Part shown: positions 1 to 11,083 of the stretch, piece by piece
Position numbering within the stretch: the first letter of the stretch is position 1
Layout: the number at the start of each line of letters is the position of its first letter
From: Isoetes taiwanensis
Lineage: Eukaryota; Streptophyta; Lycopodiopsida; Isoetales; Isoetaceae
Direction of reading: 5' to 3'
NCBI GenBank assembly: GCA_021234155.1
Contig: JAJEKV010000023.1
Span: 7,292,009 to 7,356,008 of the forward strand
Length of the DNA stretch: 64,000 nt
Position numbers and translations under genes: made by a program
The notes under the pieces: generated by a model
What the model was told of the DNA's origin: nothing
The model's database searches: none
The model's input: only the letters and a program-made list of their open reading frames with translations

Positions 1-137
1 ACATAGCTGATCTCGCATGTCCATAACCTCCTGAAGATATGATCCCAAAGACCACCGACGGGATCTTTGTGCTCAACGTCACATGTAACGGCCGGCTAGG
101 CCTCGACCAACTCAAAGATATCGTGGTCCGAATTTGA

Positions 138-1110
138 TCATATCTTTGGGCAACTTTGAAGGGTATGAGATTCATCCTCAATGACTCCCATTTGGCGGCA
201 GACCGACAGCGAGCCCGCCTGGCGTGGCTCACCAATCCATCTGCCTGTCTCAATTCGAAGATGATGTGCCCATGTGCGAATGGAGGCAATGAGTCTGCGC
301 CTTTTCATGGGCAAGTGGGTACGCAGGTAGCATTGCGGGCCTCGCTCCAATCTTGGGGGATTTATGTGGCACCGGTAGTGTGTCTTTGTCTTGACTGTTC
401 AAGGGCATTGGCATCCCAAAGCTTGCCGAGGAAGCAATCGTCAAGATATTGCCTCAAGCTATGGCGACCTGCCTGTGTTTGCACATGTATGCACCTGTGT
501 GCTCGCACATTCCATCTAGCCAACCATTGAGCTCTCTTTTCCCTCCAAAGCAGGCCTTGAGGCACTGCGGCTCCATTGCCATGACATAAGCTAGTTTAGG
601 GAGACGAGCATCGTCCATATTGACCACCTTCCTAAAAATAGACAATGTGGCGATCAAGGGCCGCCCTCAAGAGGCAAGAATCCTGTCTCCTGCAAAGAAA
701 TTTGATATGGGACCGTGGACTTCACCCCTAGTGCTCGTGATACTAAGAAGGCTTTCTGGACCTGCTCCAAGTCATTCCAAGTAGCAAGTGATACTACTGG
801 GCCCCATACTTCCACCCCGTATAAAAGGACAGGCTCCACTAAGACCTTGAACAGGCGTGACTGATGGGCCCAATCATACAACTCCGCTCTATGACTATTG
901 TTTTGCATTGCATATAGTGCCTTCCAAATTCACTGTCACTAGAGCCCGTATGGATGTGTTCCAAAGCATAGTAGAAGGAAACTCCACTCCCAAATATTTG
1001 TATGTGGATGCAACTTCCACATTTTGGCCTTGGTAACTGAAGGATGGGACCCTACCGACGTGAAGATGATATGAAAACCACCTTAGTCTTGGCCAGGTTG
1101 ACGCCAGCAT
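138..1110 (-). pseudogene. LINE-A ORF2 C-terminal fragment
   Basis: Reading 1110-895 gives an F-Y-GxxVEVASTYKYLGVEF segment, and 908-654 gives VLLYGVEVWGP with a following W-DLEQVQKAFL. Both are standard landmarks just after the catalytic region of LINE reverse transcriptases. The last piece, 350-138, has LRIETGRWIG and EDESHTLQSCP, like the C-terminal end of such ORFs (RxExGRW, then a DExHxxxxCP). Frames differ between the three pieces. Confidence 0.7.
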
Positions 1111-1175
1111 ATCGGTCGCTTAGCGTATCGTGTCCGGGGCATCGAGATGTCGTTGCATGTCCGCTGGTGTGTAAG

Positions 1176-2097
1176 CTAGAGGTCCACATCATCGGCATAT
1201 ATTAACCGGCCCGATGATCCGATAGAGAAGGTGAGCTCCATCGCCCCATTATCGCCAAGCCGGCTCCAATTGATCAATGTAAAGCCCAAACAATGTTGGG
1301 GAGAGAGGGCATCCCCGACGAACCCCGACATCGCTATCAAATGGTTGGCTTGTCTGCGCAACCCGACCCGAGCATCTTTAGATAGCATGTACACCGCATT
1401 CGCAAATCTACAGAACCCCCAACCGCTGCGGTCTTGCCCATAGTTTTTCCCGAGGCACGCTGTCAAACGCCGCAAAATCCACAAAGCAACAATATAGATC
1501 CCGACGGCGGTTCCTGCCGTCTTCAATCGAGTTTGCAACGTGAAGATGTGGTCAATGGTTGAGTGCCGGGTGCAGATCCCGCGCTTTGGGTGAGGGCCCG
1601 CACCTCTGCGCCTCTGCCCGGCCGCGTCAATCTGCCGCTCAAGAATCCCAAAGAAGCAATTTTCCAAACACCGAACTGACCATGATTGTTCGATAATGGG
1701 TGGGCGGTGGGGTCACCCGCCCTTATATATGGGAACAACTCGCTATTGGTCCACCGCAATGGAAACCTTCCCGTAATGCCCCGTTGAACAAGGCGGTCAA
1801 GATCGGTATTATGGACGGCCTGCCCACTTAAGCAATTCTGCCGCATGCCATCCAAGTCCGAGCTTTCCCATTGGCAAGACGCCGCAAGCCTTGTTCCACG
1901 TCCGAATCTGTGATTTCCAAAGACCGGGCCTTCTTGCAAGGGTAATGCCGCATGTGTACCCCGAGGGTCGAGATAGCCGCATTGCAAGTATTGTCTCCAC
2001 CGCTTTCGGAAGTGATATTCCCGTGTGGGTCAGATCGGCTTTCTAAGAACCCTTCGCCCGGTAAGGTCCTGGGATGACGTTCTAGGAGGTAAAACAT
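1176..2097 (-). pseudogene. LINE-A reverse transcriptase fragment
   Basis: The segment at 2097-1828 has ITDSDVEQGLRRLANGKA, the linker in front of LINE reverse transcriptases that usually ends GKAxGxDG. The frame 1667-1176 keeps STIDHIFTLQ (usual: the R-TxDHIFxL region), FVGDALSP (the GxxLSP segment) and finally LIYADDVDL, where YADD is the catalytic box with both aspartates. The pieces lie in different frames with a scrambled stretch at 1500-1800, so the enzyme cannot be made. Confidence 0.75.
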
Positions 2098-2326
2098 TTC
2101 TCTTTGATGCGCTGCAATGTACCTGCTTTCTTAGCTTTAAGGAAGATGCGGTACTGTCTGACTGCATGTGGGCGTAAAGCAGGGTCTGTGACTTGGCGGA
2201 GCCAGCGTTTGTGTTCCTTGCACTCTGCATCAAACCATTGATTACGTGGGAAGGTTGTGTTCCTGGAGGTCCGTCATGGGCGGCTTATCCCAAAGCACCT
2301 CTCTGCCGCAGTCCTAAGCACATCAG

Positions 2327-2983
2327 TCAGCCGTCCTGTCTCTGTTGCTCTAGTGTAGGATATTGCAAAATTTCTGCCAGGTCATCTATAAGCATCTGGG
2401 CATAAGCCCCTGCATGTTCATAATCCAATCGCAAAATGAGGCATGTGAGGAGTTGTTGCACCGAGTTCGCACAACCCGCCAAGCCAACTTCAAGTAAAGT
2501 GGTAAGTGGTCCGAAATCGATCTCTTCATCCCTATTAGTTGTTCCCACCTGAAAGTGCTTGACGACATGCATATCCTGCTCAGGCACCAGTACATAGTCC
2601 ACCACACTAGATCCGCCCCGGGTTTTCCCCGCCTACAAGTGCTCTTGCGAGTGGAAAGGCTACTTGTGCTAGTCCATTGCAGATTACCGTCAAAGATATC
2701 AGAGAGCAAAAGCAAATCGCCGACCATAGCGCGTGACCTGATTGTCATCTGATGTCCGTGGCCAAGCGCCTTCTGCAGGATGCAACTGCAATATATCATC
2801 AGTCAAGGGATCAAATCTTATGGGTTGTTCTACCCCGGTGCGCGCATTGAAGTCTCCAAGGAGTATGACACTGCCCAACTGCTTATGCTGCTGTATGTCA
2901 TCATATAGATCGACATAGGGGTCCAGCCTATCCAAGAGATCGATAATTTTTTTTTTCAAATGTGGTACAAGGCAAAACTTCAA
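2327..2983 (-). pseudogene. LINE-A endonuclease (APE-type) fragment
   Basis: The minus-strand reading from 2983 to 2699 contains VILLGDFNARTG, the APE-type endonuclease core in which D and N are catalytic or ligand residues. The next fragment (2605-2327, other frame) contains VVDYVLVPEQD, which matches the late SxxDYxL segment of the same fold, and 2386-2799 carries a SDHLPL-type C-terminal motif (read as ISDHLPLYL). The N-terminal third (the NxN and QE motifs) is missing. In a live element this domain nicks target DNA to prime reverse transcription; here frame changes make it non-functional. Confidence 0.75.
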
Positions 2984-2985
2984 CT

Positions 2986-3799
2986 ATTCTTAAATATGGT
3001 CAAGAAATTGCTTAAGGATTACTTACTTGTTACCATTACCTGTTTCTCTTACCTAGGGGTCTACTTTGAGCAAGGGAAATTTTTCTTTACTACAACGGAG
3101 TGCACATATTAATATACAATTTTCTTTACTACAATGAAATGCACACATTAATTGAGCATTTATAATGTAAAAGCAACTTCAGATGTAGTCTAAATGAGCT
3201 AACATACAATCCTTACGTACTGCCCTGTAAAGGGCTCTCGCGGTGCCACCAAACGAGGTGGCGCACGAACGGCAAAGCCGCGAGGGCGCTGTTGAGTGTG
3301 GTGGCGCCGCCATAGACCTTTACAGGCAGAATGGCACGAGTCACGGCAATTACAGTACGCTCTGGCAGTCCAATTTGCATGTGGGCTCTTCATTTGCTTC
3401 TCCTTCTCCTTGTTTGTCTTGCCTGCTTCTACGGAAAATGAGAAATCAAAACCGCGTGATGAATCACTAAAAACAATGGTCTGATACAAAATAAAATACG
3501 AAGGTACTTGTTCCAGTGTTACAGGTGCTCCCAAGAGTATAGCCGGAATCGGACACTTGACGGACGTTCATGAGCATGGGGGTACTGTTAGTTGCAATTG
3601 CCGGGCAGTTGTGATTAATGGGCCATGTTGACTGTAATCAATCTATGGTGACGGAACGCGGAACAAGGGACAAAGATTTGCTAGGGACGAATAATTGGTA
3701 GTGCGGAGGAAAAGACCAATGGCTGCCGAACATTTATATTAACATGTAGCTAACGTTGCAAGTTGATATTAGTGGTACTAGTGTTAGCACTAGGGGTCA
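2986..3799. other. Spacer between LINE-A and gypsy-1
   Basis: No gene is supported. The stretch has a short imperfect tandem repeat around 3078-3155 (two copies of a unit beginning TTTTCTTTACTACAA) and a compact inverted-repeat cluster at 3220-3329. The longest open frame, on the minus strand at 3199-3534, has no recognisable domain and overlaps the inverted repeat. Confidence 0.5.
3220..3329. repeat. Compact nested inverted repeat, 110 bp
   Basis: The outer arms read CTGCCCTGTAAAGG on the left and CCTTTACAGGCAG on the right, an inverted match with one extra C. Inside, CTCGCGG near 3236 pairs with CCGCGAGG near 3281, and GGTGCCACC pairs with GGTGGCGCAC across a short loop. The layout resembles a tiny foldback or MITE-like element. 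No clear target duplication is seen. Confidence 0.45.
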
Positions 3800-4355
3800 T
3801 GGCATTGTATGGTTCGATGGGCAAAAGATCTGTTATTGGAATAGATCGAGCGGACTTGTAACAGGCTGGAGGGCTGGATCTGATAGTTGTGGCTGATGGG
3901 CTGCAATCGAAATTAGATCAAGGGCCAGATAGATCGGATTTGACTGAGGAGGACTGCAGTTAGCTCCAGAGGTTAAGCTATAAAGCCTGGAGAACGAATT
4001 TATCAGAGGGCAGTGGGAATTGGGTCTTGAGAAAGGAATCAATTCTGCAGCTAGGAACATTTGTTTGGATTGAGACTTGGCAGAGGCATTCATTATGGCA
4101 GCACGATTCTGATGTTGTGGTCACAGAGAAGACCAGACCTTCTTGTGGTCGAATTAAGCTTCTGTGCAGGTGGTCTATTATTCGCTCAGAGGAAAACTTG
4201 CTAAGAGGATCCAATCATCTGTGGTGTGAAGAAACACCGGCTGGGAGCAACAACGTATTGATCAACGAGGGGGATCTGGGATCCGTGGTGTAGGCGGCAG
4301 TTGATTAGTGTATCCCAAGTGGGCGAAGTTTGCTCAGTGAATTCTTGCCGTAACA
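3800..4355 (+). repeat. Gypsy-1 5' LTR, 556 bp
   Basis: The repeat starts TGGCATTGTATGG and ends TTGCCGTAACA. It aligns along its full length with 7905-8458. The tRNA primer site lies one base downstream, which fixes this copy as the 5' LTR of a plus-strand element. Confidence 0.88.
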
Positions 4356-4356
4356 G

Positions 4357-4367
4357 TGGTATCAGAA
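4357..4367 (+). other. Gypsy-1 primer-binding site (initiator Met tRNA type)
   Basis: TGGTATCAGAA lies one base after the 5' LTR. It matches the usual plant primer site TGGTATCAGAGC in the first ten bases. Minus-strand DNA synthesis starts here in live elements. Confidence 0.8.
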
Positions 4368-5790
4368 TGACTGAACCTTTGCCGGATATACCAGCAGGAC
4401 CTATTGATGGATTGCCAGAAGTGCATCCACCTGAAGAGAGCATAATACCCGCCTTGAGGACATTCATCCAGATGATGAACTGCCCGAGTTCGAGTTGGAT
4501 GGGGGAGCACCCTCAGATGCTGCTCCTGCAGCAGCTATTCCTGTGGGTGCTGACCATATAACTACTGCAAGTGCAGCTAATGCTGGAAATGAAAATGCCA
4601 GGAACACTCCGGGGGCAAGTACTAAGCAGGGTCCGGTAAGTGGGAACTTACCTGATGATAATGAGAATCATATCAACCGATTGTCTAGGGAACTGAATGA
4701 GTTAAGAACTGAACCAACTATGTTCAGGAATACCCTAAGGTTGATGCATGAGAATTGCAGAAGTGGGCTGTTGAAGGCGAAGCCCGGGAACTTCGTTTAA
4801 GCAATGTAGTAGAAAATTTCTACTAGTGCCTGGGCCAGTTTCCACTGCTCCAGGGGCAAACCGTGATGTTCCTCATGATATTGCACGTCCCGGACCTAGT
4901 GCACCATCAGGGATAAACATGGGGGTTGTCCGATGAACCAGTGGCTCAGGATGTCGTGGAAGGCGTTGCTCAGCCAGAAGAATCCCTTTCTAGTGAAGAG
5001 ATTAAGTCTCTGGAGCGTGTAAAGATGTCGGATTTCTATGGTAAGGATATTACGCCTGAGCAAGCGATGCGTTGGTTTAATAAAATGAAATTGTATTTTG
5101 CAGCCTTGAAGAAGAGCGAGAAGGCCGGACTGATGTATGCCCACCTGAAGTTGAAGGGACCGACAGCTGCGTGGTGGGACATCCACATGGACAATGGTCA
5201 GAAGCTGCGTACTTGGAGGGATTTTTGTCGCTTGTTCCGACAAGCCTCACCATGACCGGTGTCATGCGCTCATACAGCTGAAGGAGCTCATTCAGACAGG
5301 GTCTCTATGGGATTATGTGACAGAGCTTAGGGCACTCTTTTCACGTTTACCTGAGATTACTGCCGAGATGCGCGTAGATCATTTTATAAATGGTCTGCGG
5401 GATGCTAGCATTTGCACACATTTATTGCAGGCAGAACCGGCTAATTTTGAGCTAGCTGTTGAGATTGCCAGGAAACTGGTAGGTAGGGAAGAGTCCAAGA
5501 AGGCACAAAACTTTGCTAATTAGAAAGCAAAAAGGGCCGGGGGAACTTCTCAAGGATCTGCTCCTTCGAAGAAGGAGAAGAATGATTCCAAGAACAAGTC
5601 TATTGGGGGTAAGGCCAAGGAAGGTGATACCAAAACGGATAAACCCAAGGGGTGTTATTGTTGTGGGGTGGTAGGGCACTTTGCCAGGGAATGTACCAAG
5701 CCTCGCAAGAAAGTTTTGGCAAGCACCGCAAAGGTAAGTGATAAGCCAGAGATTAAGGCATTATCAGTTATTGCACGAGAGGAAATGATC
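4368..5790 (+). pseudogene. Gypsy-1 gag remnant
   Basis: Open pieces at 4495-4800, 4926-5255 and 5194-5523 encode a capsid-like protein. One piece has MKLYFAALKKSEKAGLMYAH then LKGPTAAWWD, the pattern of plant retrotransposon gag (helix, then AxxWW). At about 5650-5700 there is a zinc knuckle read as CYCCGVVGHFARECTK (CX2CX4HX4C), preceded by a lysine-rich stretch. Stops at 4798 and 5521 and a frame change near 5200-5255 break the ORF. Confidence 0.75.
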
Positions 5791-5812
5791 TAGCACACGT
5801 CTGGGGCTAGAG

Positions 5813-7865
5813 TTGAACGAGGTGGCTCCGTATGTGATTGAGTCTGAGGCCGGGCCACAAACTCAGTATCATAGTGAGCAAACACGGGGTGTTTGCTTGG
5901 AGTTGTTAGACAAAGAGTCGGGGGTTGTGACATCTATGTGCATAGATTTAGACATTGCTCAGTTGAAGCGTTATGATGTCATTCTAGGCATGAAATGGTT
6001 ACAAGATGTCGAACCACATATTCTATGGCCAACACACATCTTGATTTTCAATCTGCCGTCAAGTGAAGTAGTTAGTGTTCAAGGTTTACCGCATGTGGAG
6101 TCTGGTAGACTCATGTTAGCCACTCAGGCTAAAAAAGTTTTCAAAGTTAATACAAATGCTTTTTCTTTAATGTATTTAAGGAATAATGATTTGTTTGTCA
6201 AATCGTGTAACTCATTAGTGGTTAACGTTGGGGTAAATCCTGAAGTAGATCAAAGACAGAAAGGCCTTTTGAATACTTTCGAGGACGTGTTTCCAGAAGA
6301 GTTACTCGAGGGGCCACCACCCTCGCGGGGTGTAGAGCACGAAATTGAGCTTGAACCTGGGTTTAAGCCCATGGCACGTACTCCCTACCGATTAAGTCCT
6401 CTAGAGCTTGAAGAGATTAAAAAGGAAGTGAAAGAGTTATTAATGAAAGGCTTTGTACGCCCAAGCAAATCACCTTTTGCGAGTCCCACGTTGCTCATTA
6501 AGAGAAAAGACGGTACTATGCGGATGTGCATAGTTTACCGGGCACTCAACAAAGCAGCTATAAAGGATAGATATCCTTTACCTAGAGTCGATGATATTCT
6601 GGATCATATTAGGGGAGCAAACTGGTTCACCAAAATAAACCTTCGAAGCAGATATCATCAGATTAAGATTTGGAAAGGGGACGAAATTAAAACTGTATTC
6701 AGAACTCAACAATGAGTTTTTGGTTATGCCGTTTGGTCTTATAAATGCTCGCGCGCATTTATCGATTAATGAATCAGTTATTCTCTGAGCATTTAGACAA
6801 GTTTGTAGAGGTATTTTTAAATGATATTCTCATCTATTCCCAAACTATTAAAGAACATTTCGTTTACTTGGAACAAGTTCTTCGAATTTTGCGAGAACAC
6901 AAACTCTATGCAAAGATCTCCAAATGTGACTTCTTTAAGCAGCGAGTGGCCTTTTTGGGAAATATTATTTTTGGTGAAGGTGTGTTGCCAGATCCCGCTA
7001 AGGTACAAGTCATACAGTAATGGCTCCCACCAGAAAACGTTTCGGAATTGCGAAGTTTTCTGGGGTTAGCAACGTACTATCGCAAATTTGTACCAAAGTT
7101 CTCCAAAGTTGTAATTGCCCTCTGATCTTTTGAAAAAAAATCACGATTTTGTGTGGGAGAGAGAGCAGGAAGAGGCTTTCGACGCATTAAGGACCTGCTG
7201 GTTAGCAGTCCTGTGTTGAAGATGCCAGACTTAAATGAGGCATTCGAGGTCTATACTGACGCTTGTGGGCAAGCATTGGGGGCGGTATTAACGCAGCAAG
7301 ACATGTTGTGACTTATAAAAGCCGAAAACTAAGTCCTAATAAAAGGAATCACGCAACCTATGAGCAAGAATTGTTAGCCATTGGGCATGCATTGAAAACT
7401 TGGAGGCACTACTTGCGTAGTGGGACGAACAAAGAGCCGCGCAAGTCTATCGTCTATAGAGACCATAAACTTTTGAGGTTCTTGCAAAGTCAAGCTGAGA
7501 TTAGCCCGAGACAGGCTAGGTGGCTAGACTTGCTCCATGAATTTCATTTCTCCATTGAGCATACGCCTGGCAAGGATAATCCAGTTGCTGATGCGTTATC
7601 AAGGGTTAAGCATATAAATACCTTAACAACTTTGGCAAGTGATCTTATACAAAGGATCAAAGATGCATATCTTGAGGACCAACAAGATCCGATAATGGTC
7701 AAGCTCGGGGAGCTGTGGACTGAGCAAGAAGGATTGCATTTTTACAAAGGAAGGATTTATGTTCCTTCAAGTGGGAATCTTAGGGAATCAATTCTACATG
7801 AGCACCATGATACTCCACAAGCTGGGCATGGAGGTGAAGGTAAAAGTATTAATATAAAGAAATAA
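5813..7865 (+). pseudogene. Gypsy-1 pol remnant (partial protease, RT, RNase H, start of integrase)
   Basis: The frame 5813-6715 starts in the second half of the protease (YDVILGMKWL); the catalytic D-S/T-G segment is missing. Reverse transcriptase follows with LxIKRKDGTMRMC, a Y-ALNK segment, FTKINLRSRYHQI and, after a small deletion near 6715 and a frame change, FLNDILIYS. The box should be F-x-DD; the first aspartate is Asn, which by family knowledge abolishes polymerase activity. RNase H is seen at 7250-7620 (YTDACGQALGAVL in part, ATYEQELLAI, HTPGKDNPVADALSR). The last frame ends in HEHHDTPQAGHGG, the HHCC domain of integrase, and then leaves homology at about 7840, only 65 bases before the 3' LTR. 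Confidence 0.85.
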
Positions 7866-7904
7866 AAGTTAGCTATGTTAAAATATTAATATTATATAGA
7901 CACA

Positions 7905-8458
7905 TGGCATTGTATGGTTCGATGGGCAAAGGATCTGTTATTGAAACAGATCTAGCGGACCTGTAACAGGCCGGAGGGCCAGATCTTATAGTCGTGGCTG
8001 ATGGGCTGCAATCGGAATCAGATCAAAGGCCAGATAGGCCGGATTTGGCTGAGGAGGACTGCAGTTAGCTCCAGAGGTTAAGCTATAAAGCCTGGAGAAC
8101 GAATTTATCAGAGGGCCGTGGGAATTGGGTCTTGAGAAAGGAATCGATTCTGCAACTAGGAACACTTGTTTGGATTGAGATGGCAGAAGCATTCGGTTTG
8201 GCAGCACGATTCTGATGTTGTGGTCACAGAGAAGACCAGGCCTTCTTGTGGTCGAATTAAGCTTCTGTGCAAGTGGTCTTTTATTCACTCAGGGAAAAAC
8301 TTGTTGAGAGGATCCAACCATCTGTGGTGTGAAGAAACACCGGCTGGGAGCAGCACCGTATTGATCAACGAGGGGGATCTGGGTTCCGTGGTGTGGGCAG
8401 CAGTTGATCGATGTATCCCACGCGGCTGAAGTTTGCTCAGTGAATTTTTGCCGTAACA
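7905..8458 (+). repeat. Gypsy-1 3' LTR, 554 bp
   Basis: This is the partner of 3800-4355 with the same TG and CA ends. The bases just upstream are AT-rich (TTATATAGACACA) and hold no proper polypurine tract, which fits a deletion that removed integrase and the tract together. Confidence 0.87.
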
Positions 8459-9017
8459 TCCGATTGAATAGGCGCAGTACCCACAAAGAAAAGGAAGAGT
8501 AGAAGAGAAATAGAAGCACACGACAAGTATTGGGCTCTTTTGTTTCTATGATCTGGGTCAAAAAACAGGGTACTTACTGCATTTCTGGTTTTAATTTGTG
8601 TTTAATTCAAACATAGGGTGCTAAGCCAACGGGAAAGAAGGAGGTCTGCACCTCAGACCTGTCTTTCTCTGCTCGAATGAAGGTAAACTTGCGACATCTT
8701 CATCTGCCAAAAAAAAACCTTAGAACAGGGCAAGCAGAGGAATTCTCAAAAGCGGCGCCGCTCCGCAAAACCGGGGCAAAATTATGTCGTATAATTTAAA
8801 GGGAATAATGCCATAATTTAAAGCTCGTGATCATTAGATCACAAAAATGCAAAGCCATAACAATCCTTACATTACAAAAATGCAAAGCCCACCGAAGGTG
8901 GGCATTTTTTTCTAGTAGTAACATAAATATTTATTTACGAGTATATACGAAAATCCACGCTGTGTTCTTGTCTGCCCTGGACTAAAAGTCATACTTTTCC
9001 AAGGCATTTGAAGATCT
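8459..9017. other. Upstream region of endonuclease V gene
   Basis: No gene is seen. It presumably holds the promoter and 5' leader of the gene that starts at 9018. A small direct repeat (CATAATTTAAAG, at about 8789 and 8812) and a perfect 7-bp stem hairpin (GCCCACC/GGTGGGC) followed by a T run at 8887-8910 are the only structures. No convincing TATA box was chosen. Confidence 0.4.
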
Positions 9018-11083
9018 ATGACGGAAGAATCAACTCGAGACAGCCCCCAGGATGCGCCTTGCCATATACTTGAGCAAAGATGGATCAGGTGAGCCTCCCT
9101 TTATGCTTTCATGCTTTGGTTGTTGGCCTATCTCAAGTCGGAATTTATTACGGATCAAACAGATGAAGACAATAATATTCTTTTGTTTCTCTGTTTTAAA
9201 CTACAGGGAACAAGAGCTGCTAAGAACGAGATTGATTGAACATGACAGTTTTGCTTGGAAGCCCAATTCATGCGACTCGGATGCTGAATATCTTAAATAC
9301 ATTGGAGGGGCAGATTTAAGTTTTGTGAAGGATGACCCTTTGCTAGGCTGTGGTGCCTTGGTTGTTCTAAAAGTGGACACAATGGAGATTGTTTATGAAG
9401 ATTTTGAGATTGTCCAATTGGACATGCCATACATTCCTGGATTTCTTGCCTTCAGAGAGGTAGGAACATTTCTTTTAGGGAAAAACTCTGAAATACCCTT
9501 ATGTTTTGCTAAAATTAATAAAACGCCCCTAGTTTTGGGGGTATTTTAATGGAAATGATCATAAAGTTTTTGTGATGATCCAAATGAGAATGAGCCTTTC
9601 AAAACTATTGTAAAGGAGGATAAGATCTTTCCATCAAAGGTAAGATCATATAAATCGGAGTCTTAAATCACAAGTTATGCTATTTTTAATACACAAGAAA
9701 ATTGTAGAAATTTCAGAGGGATTTACGAGACCATAACTTGAGATTTCGGAATCCGATTCAGGAGATGTTAACTTTTATGGAAAGATCTCAAATTCTTCTA
9801 CAATATATCTGAAAGACTCATTCTCATTTGGATCATCACAAAAAAGTTATAATCATTTCCATAAAAATACCCCCAAATCTAGGGGCGTTTTGTTAATTTT
9901 AGCAAAACATAAGGGTATTTCAGAGTTTTTCCCTTTCTTTTCTTTTATATGTCTTTACAATAAATTGCACTTCACTGACGTTTCATCGTGTTAAAATTCT
10001 CTGTGTCTTTAACTGACAGAGTCCTGTGCTTTTGAGGCTGCTGCATAAATTGCACGCCAACAAGCCCGCATTATATCCGCAGGTGCACAGGAAGACATTT
10101 TATAACGAATTGGATCTTAATAGTGAACCTAACAAGTGGCATTCCAAATGCAGCTGCTAATGATTGATGGCAATGGAATTCTTCACCCTCGAGGTTTGTC
10201 ATTGTGTTTTGACAGTCATTTGCCTCTACCTGTTACATAATAGATCAGCTAAAGTCTTTGTCATGAGTTCGTGACATCCTGAGTATTCCCAGAATTTTTA
10301 CTGAGGATTTAGAAGATGAATGGATGCTATCGTTGCCTTTACTTGGTGCGTGGTTGAGAATACAAAAAACTTCACATATATTTGTCCAAGTCCATTCTAA
10401 TTTGTTGATTCACACCTTAAATTCTACCTCTTTTGGTTATATACAATAAGGAAATTAAGAACTTATATGGATTGCCAGGTTTTGGGCTTGCGTGCCAAAT
10501 AGGAGTGCTGGCAGACATACCAACCATTGGAATAGGAAAAAATGTGTGCCATTCTCTTTATGTTAATAGTAGAAACTTAGGCTGTATAACTAATGTATAC
10601 TTTTTGCTGGTTTTTGCTTTTAAAGCTTCATCTAGTTGATGGTCTGGATGATAAAAAGGTAAGAAAACTGGCAAGGGAAATGCTTGTAAGAGCAGGAGAC
10701 TTTGTTCCATTGATTGGGAACAGCGGTCGAGTATGGGGAGCTGTAAGTTCACTTAACTTTTCTCCAGTGTACCATTGTCTTGCCAAGTGCTTGTTTCCTA
10801 TGCGCTACAGTTATTTTGTAGGCTCTGAAAAGCAATGAAGAATGCGAAAAGCCAATTTTTGTCTCAATAGGACATCGGATTTCCTTGGATACAGCAGTCT
10901 TTCTTGTAGGCAGCATTTGTAAATTCCGCATCCCTGAACCAATTCGTCAGGTATGGTCTAGAGGTTTATTATTTCAGTAGAATACCTTTTTAAACCAGCA
11001 CGTGTTTGACGCAGGCCGATATAAGATCACGGGAGTTCATTCGTAAGATGCATAGTCAGATTCCAGCCACCACAAAGACATAA
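9018..11083 (+). CDS. Endonuclease V (Nfi family), eight coding exons
   Basis: Exons by GT-AG and unbroken phase: 9018-9088, 9207-9459, 10020-10082, 10154-10193, 10479-10543, 10626-10742, 10822-10950, 11015-11083; product 268 aa. Family landmarks in order: GGADLSF at 57-63 with catalytic Asp60, PYIPGFLAFRE at 98-108 (the wedge that reads deaminated bases), DGNGILHPRG at 134-143 with Asp134, PTIGIGK at 157-163 with Lys163, and ISLDTAV with Asp226. Endonuclease V cuts next to inosine in DNA or RNA. The ATG at 9018 was chosen because it gives an in-phase exon joining at Trp-Ile-Arg-Glu-Gln, usual in this family. Length matches plant homologues. The tail after Arg257 (KMHSQIPATTKT) is short and variable. 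Intron 2 carries a MITE. All catalytic residues are present, so the gene looks functional. Confidence 0.93.
9478..9933. mobile_element. Mutator-like MITE in intron 2 of endonuclease V
   Basis: The element is 456 bp. It begins GGGAAAAACTCTGAAATACCC and ends with its inverse complement; the arms continue for about 70 bases with few mismatches. The flanks are TTTCTTTTA on the left (9469-9477) and TTTCTTTTC on the right (9934-9942), a 9-bp target duplication with one mismatch, the size typical of Mutator-like elements. It starts 18 bases after the exon 2 donor and leaves both splice sites intact. It has no coding capacity. Confidence 0.85.

Larger units (their letters stand above)
1..2985 (-). 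mobile_element. LINE-A, decayed non-LTR retrotransposon, 5'-truncated
   Basis: Minus-strand fragments give, in the expected order for a LINE ORF2, an endonuclease part (about 2985-2330), a reverse transcriptase part (about 2097-1176) and a C-terminal part (about 1110-138). They sit in several frames with stops between them, so the element is dead. It begins inside the endonuclease domain at about 2985, so it is 5'-truncated or deleted there; the 3' end may lie beyond the left window edge, since no poly-A is seen. The class (RTE-like or L1-like) is not settled from these pieces. Confidence 0.8.
3800..8458 (+). mobile_element. Gypsy-1: decayed Ty3/gypsy LTR retrotransposon without integrase
   Basis: Two direct repeats (3800-4355 and 7905-8458) begin TGGCATTG and end CGTAACA, so they have TG...CA ends. 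A primer-binding site for initiator Met tRNA follows the left one. Between them come gag remnants, a CCHC knuckle, the second half of protease, reverse transcriptase, RNase H and the first residues of the integrase zinc-binding domain. The rest of integrase is gone. The LTRs differ at roughly one base in twelve over their first 160 bases, so the insertion is old. The 5 bases flanking the two ends do not match. Confidence 0.88.

Noticed and set aside
8877-8910. A hairpin with GCCCACC/GGTGGGC and a T run, like a bacterial intrinsic terminator
   Set aside because: The surroundings are plant nuclear DNA upstream of an intron-containing gene, with no bacterial or plastid genes nearby. Best seen as chance or promoter-region structure.
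9052-9549. Open frame starting at 9052 as the endonuclease V start
   Set aside because: It reads through intron 1 in a different frame and into intron 2. The ATG at 9018 with splicing at 9088/9207 gives the conserved N-terminus in phase.
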